Counted from the stretch's first letter, positions 1-5,024 are shown. The stretch is DNA of 5,024 nucleotides from Alloprevotella tannerae (GCA_015259305.1 JABZGO010000145.1:1-5024), one strand, 5' to 3'. A program made the numbers and translations. Notes: a model not told the origin generated them from the sequence alone.

Positions 1-1116
1 CATCACTTCTGCCGTATCAAGATTCTTATGCAGGTAGTTGTCGACCTGTTCTTTGATGAAATCGCCCACAAACTTATTTACGCTTACGCCGCTCAGCGGG
101 AAGGGGTGGCCGTCTTTGTCCTTGGTCGGCGCCATCATCAGCGAGCCGAGCTTGATCTTCGTCTGACTTTCAAACATAGGCTCAATGACGCGCACGGCAA
201 TGGCAGCAACGAGTCCGTTTCTGACGTCTTGCACGTCGAAATTCTTGCCGAAATGCTCTTTGATCGTGCGGGCGATGTGCTCCTTAAAGGCACTTTGATG
301 CGTGCCGCCTAAGGTCGTATGCTGCCCGTTGACGAAAGAATAATACTCTTCGCCATATTGCGAAGTATGCGTAAAGGCTATATCTATATTGTCGCCCCTC
401 AGATGGATAATCGGATAGAGTCCGGGCGCCGTCATATTATCATTGAGCAGATCTTCCAACCCGTTCCTGCTGATAATGCGTCGACCGTTGAGGAAGATTG
501 CCAAGCCGGTGTTGAGGTAGGTATAGTTGCGCAGCATCGTGTCGACCGTCTCATCTTCAAAGTGGAAGTGGAGGAAGAGTTCGGGGTCGGGCTCGAAGTA
601 GACGTAAGTGCCATCTTCTTCGTGCGTGTCTTCGTAATGATCTTCTTGCAAACGCCCGCGTTCAAACGTTGCTTCGTGCATCCGGCCTTCGCGGTAACTG
701 CGCACGACAAACTTCAAGCTCAATGCATTGACGGCTTTCAGGCCGACGCCGTTAAGACCCACGCTGGCCGTGAAGACCGAAGTATCGTATTTCGCCCCGG
801 TGTTCAACTTCGAGACGGCATCAACCAATGAGCCCAAAGGGATGCCGCGGCCATAGTCGCGAATGGTGGCTGAGCGCTCATTGTCGATGCTTACTTCAAT
901 ACGCTTGCCGAAGCCTTCATTAAACTCGTCGATACTATTATCGATCGATTCTTTGAGCAAGACGTAAATGCCATCTTCTGCGTGCGAGCCATCGCCTAAG
1001 CGCCCGATGTACATACCGGGCCGCGTGCGGATATGTTCCGTATCATCGAGGTGGCGTATCTTGCTTTCGTCATACGTCCCCCGCTTATGCATCGTTTGCT
1101 TGAGTTCTTCTGCCAT
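1..1116 (-). CDS. parE: DNA topoisomerase IV subunit B (ParE), N-terminal 372 residues, cut by window edge
   Basis: This is the ATPase subunit of a type IIA topoisomerase, which with ParC separates linked daughter chromosomes and relaxes supercoils in the cytoplasm. Translated from the ATG at 1116, it stays open to base 1, giving 372 of the usual 600-650 residues. The GHKL ATPase motifs are all visible: RPGMYIG (residues 32-38), the Mg/ATP box KESIDNSIDEF (55-65, with E56 and N60), DYGRGIP (87-93), the glycine loop GLNGVGLKAVNALS (120-133), GGTH (270-273) and the transducer QTK loop ESQTK (316-320). DNDGIYVLLKE-like wording and LNTGLAIFLNGRR fit Bacteroidota ParE better than GyrB; GyrB is the alternative. 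The QTK loop is followed by a longer linker (about 325-345) than I recall for Bacteroides ParE. The TOPRIM and C-terminal parts lie outside the window. The start is 12 bases after the acetyltransferase stop, without a clear Shine-Dalgarno site, so the two are probably co-transcribed. Confidence 0.93.
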   Translation of the reverse strand, partial: MAEELKQTMHKRGTYDESKIRHLDDTEHIRTRPGMYIGRLGDGSHAEDGIYVLLKESIDNSIDEFNEGFGKRIEVSIDNERSATIRDYGRGIPLGSLVDAVSKLNTGAKYDTSVFTASVGLNGVGLKAVNALSLKFVVRSYREGRMHEATFERGRLQEDHYEDTHEEDGTYVYFEPDPELFLHFHFEDETVDTMLRNYTYLNTGLAIFLNGRRIISRNGLEDLLNDNMTAPGLYPIIHLRGDNIDIAFTHTSQYGEEYYSFVNGQHTTLGGTHQSAFKEHIARTIKEHFGKNFDVQDVRNGLVAAIAVRVIEPMFESQTKIKLGSLMMAPTKDKDGHPFPLSGVSVNKFVGDFIKEQVDNYLHKNLDTAEVM

Positions 1117-1128
1117 ATTTATGAAGGC

Positions 1129-2271
1129 CTACTTGTCGGCAATGTTCATTTTGAAGCAGCGGCGACGCTTATGAATTTCGTGATCAAAGTATTGCCACTG
1201 GTTTTGTACCTTCTCGTTCAATTCGAGTTCAGGATTGCTCTCCGCATATTTGAAGCCCATCTTTTGATAAATGGGGATAAGATCCGTAAAGAGCAAAGCG
1301 TTGACGCCTTTCCCCTGATAGTCCGGCCGCACAGCGATGAGCAGCAAGTCGAGAATCTCGTTGTGCTTCCATTTCAAGGCGCGCAAAAGGTGATACCAGC
1401 CGAAGGGGAACAATTTGCCGTGCGCCTTTTGTAATGCGCGGGCAATAGAGGGCATAGAGATGCCGACAGCCACGAGTTCTTTGGCTTCATTCTCTACAAG
1501 CGTCACCATGCGGAAATCGAGCAGCGGGATATACATCTTAACATATTGATCAATCTGCCGCTCCGTCATCTGCGAGAAGTTGAACAGCGGCGCGTAGGCA
1601 TCGTTGATCAATTGGAAGATGCGCTGCGCCGTATTGTTAGCGTAAGCATCCTTGCCGGAGCGCAACTTGCGTACGTGCAAATGATATTTCTCTTTGACGA
1701 TATTCGCAATGCGCATATGCTTCTCAGGCACTTCATCGGGAACAAACAGTTTGCGCTCCACCCAGTCGGCGCTTTTCTCCATCCCTAAAGCCTCGATATG
1801 CTCCGGATAATAAGGATAGTTGTAGATAGTTGCCATCGTCGAGAGTTGGTCAAAGCCTTCGATCAGCATTCCCTCTGCGTCCATATCCGAAAAGCCCAAC
1901 GGGCCTTCGATCAGCGTCATACCGCGCTCACGCCCCCAGGCAATTACGGCATCGATCAAGGCGCGACTCACGTCTTTGTCATCGACAAAGTCTATCCAAC
2001 CGAAGCGCGCCGTCTTCGCCTTCCAAGTATCGTTGGCGCGATGATTGATGATAGCCGCCACGCGCCCTACGAGTTGACCCTCTTTGTAAGCTAAAAAATA
2101 GTCGGCTTCGCAAAATTCAAAGGCCGCATTCTTCTTAGGCGAAAAGGTCTTCAGCATATCCTCGAAGAGGTCGGGGACGGAATAAGGATTGTCTTTATAT
2201 AGTTCGTAATTAAAGCGGATAAATTGCTTTAATTCTTTTTCTGTCGTAACTTTCTTGATCCGGATAGACAT
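1129..2271 (-). CDS. Tandem GNAT-fold N-acetyltransferase, 380 residues, substrate unknown
   Basis: This is a member of the two-domain GNAT-type proteins common in Bacteroidales, with unknown substrate; the family transfers acyl groups from acyl-CoA. The first half (about 1-188) looks like a GNAT fold: strand YFLAYKEGQLVGRVAAI (58-74), GWIDFVDD (91-98), a helix, then YYPEHIEALGMEKSADW (154-170), like the usual 'Y..lGF' segment, but without a clear acetyl-CoA loop. The second half (about 200-380) carries the CoA pyrophosphate loop QGKGVN (319-324) after LLLIAVRPDY and ends in a very basic HKRRRCFK tail. I chose the ATG at 2271 (MSIRIKKV) because relatives, as I remember them, begin at this motif and because the promoter leaves almost no leader for the in-frame ATG at 2277. 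The frame is open up to 2358, but that part overlaps the promoter. It is the first gene of a probable unit with parE, 12 bases downstream; no functional link between them is evident. Confidence 0.9.
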   Translation of the reverse strand: MSIRIKKVTTEKELKQFIRFNYELYKDNPYSVPDLFEDMLKTFSPKKNAAFEFCEADYFLAYKEGQLVGRVAAIINHRANDTWKAKTARFGWIDFVDDKDVSRALIDAVIAWGRERGMTLIEGPLGFSDMDAEGMLIEGFDQLSTMATIYNYPYYPEHIEALGMEKSADWVERKLFVPDEVPEKHMRIANIVKEKYHLHVRKLRSGKDAYANNTAQRIFQLINDAYAPLFNFSQMTERQIDQYVKMYIPLLDFRMVTLVENEAKELVAVGISMPSIARALQKAHGKLFPFGWYHLLRALKWKHNEILDLLLIAVRPDYQGKGVNALLFTDLIPIYQKMGFKYAESNPELELNEKVQNQWQYFDHEIHKRRRCFKMNIADK

Positions 2272-2290
2272 CAGCATGTTATTTATCCTG

Positions 2291-2321
2291 CAAATGTACT
2301 GCGAAAACTGCAAAAGGCAAA
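2291..2321 (-). promoter_or_regulatory. Bacteroidota-type promoter for the acetyltransferase-parE unit
   Basis: On the minus strand, TTTG (2321-2318) is followed after exactly 19 bases by TACATTTG (2298-2291). This matches the primary sigma-factor consensus of Bacteroidota, TTTG and TAnnTTTG. Transcription should begin around 2283-2287, leaving a leader of about 6-16 bases depending on which ATG is used. An AGGA at 2289-2286 lies 8 bases before the ATG at 2277 and 14 before that at 2271; it may not be inside the transcript. Confidence 0.72.
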
Positions 2322-2710
2322 ATATAAAGAATAATTTCCCCCTACCCTCTGCCATCACTTTTACTTAAAATAATAGCATAAATAGTGGCGAATTGTATTT
2401 AATCATCCTATATTTGCCAAAAGAACAATTAAAACAAGCAACGATTTACATCCTTCCATATGAAGCATCAAAGTTCGCGCATACAATGATGGCCAACAGC
2501 ATAAACGCACATAAGGGCGAAGCGGATAATGAAGATGGGTAGAATCAAAGAATCATCGAAGACTAAAGCATCGCACAATAGAAAGACGCACGATCAGAAA
2601 GGAATTAGGACGCGCCTTTTTTCACAGAACTATAAGCAGACAACCTGCTAGGCGCGGGCAGGTTGTCTTTGAATAAGTTGACATTGTCCTAACGATCGGA
2701 GCGTCTTTAC
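2322..2710. other. Intergenic spacer without a convincing gene
   Basis: About 390 bases separate the acetyltransferase promoter from the cytolysin-gene terminator. I see no long coding frame. On the plus strand there is an exact -7-like TATATTTG (2409-2416) without a good TTTG partner, and a 40-codon basic frame (2529-2651) that ends inside the palindrome at 2638-2668. A CGCGCC followed by six T lies at 2611-2621. Base composition is mixed, with an A-rich purine stretch around 2520-2610. A small RNA or small protein gene on the plus strand is possible but unproven. Confidence 0.5.
2638..2668. repeat. Perfect 11-bp inverted repeat with 9-base loop
   Basis: AGACAACCTGC (2638-2648) pairs without mismatch with GCAGGTTGTCT (2658-2668) around the loop TAGGCGCGG. 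Neither side has a good T-run: on the plus strand it is followed by TTGAATAAG, on the minus strand by GCTTATAG, so it is a poor classical terminator. The loop GGCGCG (2651-2656) is complementary to CGCGCC at 2611-2616, so a pseudoknot could form. It could end a plus-strand transcript weakly, act as an RNA stability element, or be a protein site. Confidence 0.55.
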
Positions 2711-2754
2711 TAAAAAGAGTGATACAGGCGAGGAAATTCTTGCCTGTATCACTC
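2711..2754 (-). terminator. Strong intrinsic terminator of the cytolysin-like lipoprotein gene
   Basis: Bases 2717-2729 pair perfectly with 2742-2754 (13 bp, core GTGATACAGGC/GCCTGTATCAC). The pairing can continue inward through GAGG/TCTT (with two G-T pairs) to a four-base AAAT loop. On the minus strand the stem is followed at once by TTTTTA (2716-2711). It begins 30 bases past the stop of the lipoprotein gene, as expected for its terminator. No T-run follows on the plus strand, so it works in one direction only. Confidence 0.88.
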
Positions 2755-2783
2755 CTATTACACAAAAACTTTGAAACAGCTCT

Positions 2784-3917
2784 TTATTTTGCTTTTTCGC
2801 CCTTGATTAAGCGCTGCTCAGTGCGGGTTACGCGTACGACGATAGGACGATTATCGCGCATAGCCTTCACTTTGTAAGCAATCGGCGTGCAATAGTCCAA
2901 GAATTCAGCTGCCGAAGGAATACGCAAGAAGTCCCAAAGCGTTTGATAACGAGAAATGCTAACGTAATTACTTTTGGGGCCTTGGTTGATAGCTACCGAT
3001 ATCTCGCCGGACTGCAACATCTTGTCGAGCTTTTCCTTTTCTTGATCGAATAAGCCGTGCGACTTAGGATCCATACGCGTCTGGAGCGCCTTACGGAAGA
3101 GCTCTTCAAACTCCTTTCCGCGCATTTCTGTGCGCACAACGAGATTGATTTCTCGCCCGTAGTCTACATCGCTCACGTAAATAGGCTCGTAAGTTCCTAC
3201 GTCGGTCAGCTCGCCCCAATCTGCCGGACGAACAGCCGGAAGTGACACGCTGAAGAACTTTTGACGCACTTTGAGAGCTACATAATGCGGACCCTTTGCA
3301 CGATACTCTTTTTCATACAATCCGAAGGCGCGCTCCAACCAGTTATCCAAAGCAGCATTCAAACGGAAGTTGTGGAAGATTTTATTGCAACTCTCAGCCG
3401 TAGTCATATCTACTGCTGAGATGTCGATATAATCCCACGCTTTCTTTTGACTGTAAACGTCTTGATACGCAGCAGGCAACGTCTGTTTGATGCAAGCTGT
3501 CACCTCTTCCTTAAACGGAAGCGACTGCAGATTAAAAGATTTATCTGCAGAAACCTGCAAAGTCAGCGGACGCTTTACCGGCTTAACCGGCGCAAACGAC
3601 TTCAGCTCGCCTTGCATAAAGAACTCACCATAAAGCAGCACACCCGGGAAGATGGAATTAGCCGTTTCGCGCTCTACTGTTGAAATGGGATCAAGCGTTT
3701 CCTGCACAGTATAGACTTCGAGCAACTGATTGTAGCCATCAACAATTTGATCTGTAGGGATCGTTTCCAAGACCTTGCTTTTCTCTTGCGGGAAATTCAC
3801 CTGTTTGAGATCCTTATACGGTCCTGACGGAGAATCGCTGCTACAAGCCGCTAAAAGCGGAAAGAGCAAGGTAAGGCTGCAATAGCCTGCCACTTTGTTT
3901 ATTAACTTCTTCATCAT
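2784..3917 (-). CDS. CDC-like (thiol-activated cytolysin family) lipoprotein lacking domain 4
   Basis: A 377-residue protein related to the core of cholesterol-dependent cytolysins, proteins that assemble rings and insert beta-barrel pores into membranes. Residues 1-25 are a lipoprotein signal: MMKKLINK, a hydrophobic core, lipobox LAAC with Cys25. Similarities to perfringolysin O, aligned from memory, run in order: ANSIFPGVLL (86-95; TYPGAL), PVKRPLTLQV (113-122; MVKRKPININI), LNAALDNWLERAFGL (186-200; first pore hairpin, TMH1), VRQKFFSVSL (217-226; YKQIFYTVS), EPIYVSDVDYGREINLVVRTE (244-264; PPLMVSNVAYGRTIYVKLET), EFEELFRKAL (269-278; second pore hairpin, TMH2) and TPIAYKVKAMRDN (344-356; YPISYTSVFLKDN). 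It ends about 20 residues later, so domain 4 and the ECTGLAWEWWR loop are absent. The CDC hinge Gly-Gly appears here as Gln312-Gly313. No strong acidic surface-export signal follows Cys25. The ATG at 3917 or 3914 is the start; no Shine-Dalgarno site. The gene is monocistronic. A toxin against bacteria or host, or a non-lytic relative, are all possible. Confidence 0.85.
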   Translation of the reverse strand: MMKKLINKVAGYCSLTLLFPLLAACSSDSPSGPYKDLKQVNFPQEKSKVLETIPTDQIVDGYNQLLEVYTVQETLDPISTVERETANSIFPGVLLYGEFFMQGELKSFAPVKPVKRPLTLQVSADKSFNLQSLPFKEEVTACIKQTLPAAYQDVYSQKKAWDYIDISAVDMTTAESCNKIFHNFRLNAALDNWLERAFGLYEKEYRAKGPHYVALKVRQKFFSVSLPAVRPADWGELTDVGTYEPIYVSDVDYGREINLVVRTEMRGKEFEELFRKALQTRMDPKSHGLFDQEKEKLDKMLQSGEISVAINQGPKSNYVSISRYQTLWDFLRIPSAAEFLDYCTPIAYKVKAMRDNRPIVVRVTRTEQRLIKGEKAK

Positions 3918-3993
3918 TTAAAAATTTAATCGGATTCAGTGTAAGTTGTCTTTATTTCTATTTTACGTTCATCTATTGCAGAACGAAGCGTAT

Positions 3994-4038
3994 AGCCGAT
4001 AGGCGCTGCTGATCGAACTAAGTTTGACGCAATCGGCT
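3994..4038 (-). promoter_or_regulatory. Structured element, possibly in the 5' leader of the cytolysin-like gene
   Basis: AGCCGAT (3994-4000) pairs with ATCGGCT (4032-4038). Inside, GCG (4003-4005) can pair with CGC (4028-4030), and TCGAAC (4013-4018) with GTTTGA (4022-4027) including one G-T pair, giving a nested, bulged hairpin. It lies 77 bases upstream of the lipoprotein ATG and could be in its leader or mark the promoter region. It has no T-run on the minus strand, so it is not an evident terminator. Its role is an inference from position only. Confidence 0.4.
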
Positions 4039-4067
4039 TCTTGAGGAAATGAATAAAGTCGTAATGT

Positions 4068-4098
4068 CAATAGTAACAGGACTAAACGTTGAATTAAA
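4068..4098 (-). promoter_or_regulatory. Weak candidate promoter for the cytolysin-like gene
   Basis: On the minus strand TTTA (4098-4095) is followed after exactly 19 bases by TACTATTG (4075-4068). This is one mismatch in each box from the Bacteroidota consensus TTTG/TAnnTTTG. If used, the transcript would start near 4060 and carry a leader of about 140 bases containing the hairpin at 3994-4038. I found no better match closer to the start codon; a non-consensus or alternative-sigma promoter is equally possible. Confidence 0.22.
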
Positions 4099-4406
4099 AA
4101 ACTTCTTCATTATGCTATATAAAATACATCAACAATCTTCTATCATTACAAGCCATACAACAAAACAATATTTGGGCGCGAAAATACAAGAAAGTCTTTG
4201 CGCCTCAAAAAACATTTTTACAGAGATAGACAATTGGGAAAGACTTATCATAAACACAAACGCTTCTAAACATACAAAGAATTATAAATATAATTGCCGT
4301 GTTTTAATGCAATTTCTCTATATAAATGTATTTGTATAAAATGTGGCAGGAGATAAACACCACATCACAACTGATATTTTCTCTATCCGACAAGCAATAT
4401 ACTTAA
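4099..4406. other. AT-rich stretch without a convincing gene
   Basis: This stretch is clearly richer in A and T than the genes to its left. A plus-strand frame of 96 codons (4049-4339) crosses it, but its product has no recognisable motif and its composition simply follows the AT-rich DNA. A GAGGAA sits immediately before that ATG, too close for a normal ribosome binding site. GGCGC-G-AAA (4174-4182) and TTTGCGCC (4197-4204) could form a short bulged hairpin. I see nothing else that can be assigned. Confidence 0.4.
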
Positions 4407-4607
4407 GTTTCTTTAGGCGTATTTAATCTTTCAGGCAATCATCTTGTAAGCCGTTTAGAAAAAGTGCTACCTTTCCGAAGAGCTACAAAGACCACAGAAT
4501 ATTCAGTGTCCAAAGCGATCAATTATCGCAAAGATGTGATGACATTTTTAGATAGAGAAGAAAAGCATTGGTTTATTACAAACTCCTTCTTGTCAACTGT
4601 CCGATAA
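4407..4607 (+). pseudogene. Possible degenerate IS66-type transposase fragment
   Basis: A plus-strand frame of 66 open codons without a start codon near its beginning ends at TAA 4605-4607. Its middle and end, LEKVLPFRR, then SVSKAINYRKDVMTFLD (about residues 33-49 of the frame) and ITNSFLSTVR at the end, resemble from memory the C-terminal catalytic part of IS66 transposases: a 'LP+..PKS.LGKAinY' segment, 'W..L..FLdDG' and 'IDNN..E..iR'. The expected catalytic Glu and the IDNN motif are not intact (ITNS, then S-T instead of E-x), and about three residues are missing after KAINY, as expected for an old remnant. The same frame continues open after the stop to 4772 without recognisable similarity. 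It could also be a chance frame in AT-rich DNA; no terminal repeats were found. Confidence 0.25.
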
Positions 4608-4776
4608 ATAAGTCATCAGCATCAAGTAGTTAAAGTACTTGCACGCAAACAATTCCAAACGATATGTGTTAAAAGGAAGCACCTCTATATAGGCTTAATA
4701 ACTTCACTTCACCACAACAAGCCCTTAGCTTGGACCGCTAACGCTTTCCGCCGGCGAACATTAACTTGTTTTTAAA

Positions 4777-4796
4777 GACCAACCCTAGGGGGTTGT
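4777..4796 (-). terminator. Terminator-like hairpin A (AACCC/GGGTT family)
   Basis: CAACCC (4780-4785) pairs with GGGTTG (4790-4795). On the minus strand the stem is followed by GTCTTTAAAAA, a modest T-run, so it could end a minus-strand transcript weakly. The 20 bases match the hairpin at 4992-5011 in inverted orientation at 19 of 20 positions. Confidence 0.35.
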
Positions 4797-4817
4797 CAAT
4801 TAACCTATACCTCGAGA

Positions 4818-4844
4818 CAGCGTTGACGTTGCACGTCAACACTG
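4818..4844. repeat. Hairpin with 8-bp perfect core
   Basis: GTTGACGT (4822-4829) pairs with ACGTCAAC (4833-4840) around the loop TGC. After one C/A mismatch the pairing continues with CAG (4818-4820) and CTG (4842-4844). No T-run follows on either strand. It is the most stable structure in the 4777-5011 cluster and could be the body of a structured RNA or a dyad-symmetric protein site. Confidence 0.5.
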
Positions 4845-4859
4845 CCCTACCAAAAGACT

Positions 4860-4874
4860 AACCCCGATGGGGTT
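4860..4874 (-). terminator. Terminator-like hairpin B (AACCC/GGGTT family)
   Basis: AACCCC (4860-4865) pairs with GGGGTT (4869-4874) around a three-base loop. On the minus strand it is followed by AGTCTTTTGG. It shares the string AAAGACYAACCC, read on the plus strand, with hairpin A, so the two look like copies of one element. The stem is short, so termination would be partial at best. Confidence 0.35.
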
Positions 4875-4918
4875 ATTTGTGGACGGAAGTGAGCGATAGT
4901 TGGGCGATTTTAGGCGTG

Positions 4919-4951
4919 CAAATGTTAGCCTTATATTTATATTATGCCAAA
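4919..4951 (-). promoter_or_regulatory. Candidate minus-strand promoter within the hairpin cluster
   Basis: On the minus strand TTTG (4951-4948) is followed after 20 bases by TAACATTTG (4927-4919). This resembles the Bacteroidota promoter with one extra base in the -7 box, or AACATTTG with a 21-base spacer. It would start a transcript near 4911 that runs through hairpins B, 4818-4844 and A. The match is imperfect, and no coding frame follows. Confidence 0.25.
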
Positions 4952-4986
4952 GGTAACACAAAATTAAACCGACAAAACGACACCCT

Positions 4987-5011
4987 CAAAAACAACCCCT
5001 TAGGGTTGGTC
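4987..5011 (-). terminator. Terminator-like hairpin C, possibly for a minus-strand gene right of the window
   Basis: CAACCC (4993-4998) pairs with GGGTTG (5003-5008) around a four-base loop. On the minus strand it is followed directly by TTTTTG, the best T-run of the three related hairpins. Its position at the window edge suggests it closes a minus-strand gene that lies beyond 5024. The six-base-pair stem is short, so this is moderate evidence only. Confidence 0.42.
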
Positions 5012-5024
5012 GTTTACTCTTTCT

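Noticed and set aside
28..1434. Several plus-strand open frames (28-312, 319-831, 968-1174, 1033-1434) and a minus frame at 432-710
   Set aside because: They lie opposite or out of frame with parE and the end of the acetyltransferase gene, both of which show strong family motifs; the shadow products show no motifs.
1546..2094. Plus-strand open frames 1546-1788, 1798-2094 and 1830-2048
   Set aside because: They are antisense shadows of the acetyltransferase gene, without recognisable motifs.
2272..2358. N-terminal extension of the acetyltransferase to ATG 2358, adding 29 residues with a hydrophobic stretch
   Set aside because: The extension would be encoded across a consensus promoter whose transcript starts downstream, and the protein family as I recall it begins at M-S/A-I-x-I-K-K-V.
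2611..2621. CGCGCC followed by six T as a plus-strand terminator
   Set aside because: There is no complementary GGCGCG upstream to form a stem before the T-run; the complement lies downstream, in the loop of the next palindrome.
3057..3683. Plus-strand open frames 3057-3245 and 3447-3683
   Set aside because: They are antisense to the cytolysin-like gene, whose similarity to the CDC core spans this whole stretch.
4001..4110. A 30-codon minus-strand frame starting MKKFFNSTF
   Set aside because: It overlaps the hairpin and promoter candidate of the cytolysin-like gene, is very short and lacks any supporting signal.
4049..4339. A 96-codon plus-strand frame starting MNKVVMS
   Set aside because: Its product follows the AT-rich composition, shows no motif, has a purine stretch too close to the ATG to be a normal ribosome binding site, and starts just beside the predicted upstream region of the opposite gene. 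It is not fully excluded.
4777..5011. CRISPR array from the repeated hairpins
   Set aside because: Spacing is irregular (about 80 and 130 bases), units differ in sequence and orientation, and there are no spacers of uniform length.
3918..5024. tRNA or rRNA genes in the gene-poor region
   Set aside because: I found no cloverleaf with a T-loop GTTCRA motif and no rRNA-like conserved segments by eye.

Overview
The window looks like chromosomal DNA of a Bacteroidota bacterium, most likely of the order Bacteroidales and possibly Porphyromonas-like. Three things point there: the topoisomerase IV subunit B and acetyltransferase proteins read like Bacteroidales versions, a promoter of the Bacteroidota type (TTTG, 19 bases, TAnnTTTG) lies in front of the acetyltransferase gene, and ribosome binding sites of the Shine-Dalgarno type are mostly absent. 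The genus is an inference from remembered sequences, not from a search.

All three convincing genes lie on the minus strand. From right to left: a lipoprotein of the cholesterol-dependent cytolysin-like (CDC-like) family (2784-3917) with its own strong intrinsic terminator (2711-2754); a 0.5-kb spacer with a perfect palindrome and the promoter of the next unit; then a two-gene unit of a tandem-GNAT acetyltransferase (1129-2271) and parE (1-1116). The parE gene runs off the left edge, and only 12 bases separate the two genes.

The right-hand 1.1 kb (3918-5024) holds no convincing gene. It contains a structured element that may lie in the cytolysin leader, an AT-rich stretch, a possible worn-out IS66-type transposase remnant (4407-4607, +), and a cluster of short hairpins (4777-5011). 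Three of these hairpins share an AACCC/GGGTT stem and, on the minus strand, are each followed by a T-rich stretch. They may be stacked terminators or may frame a small RNA gene.

The most interesting item is the cytolysin-like protein. It keeps the pore-forming core of the thiol-activated cytolysins, ends where the cholesterol-binding domain 4 should begin, and carries a lipobox, so it is probably lipid-anchored. It stands alone, with no visible partner or immunity gene. The acetyltransferase and parE are ordinary housekeeping neighbours with no evident link to it.
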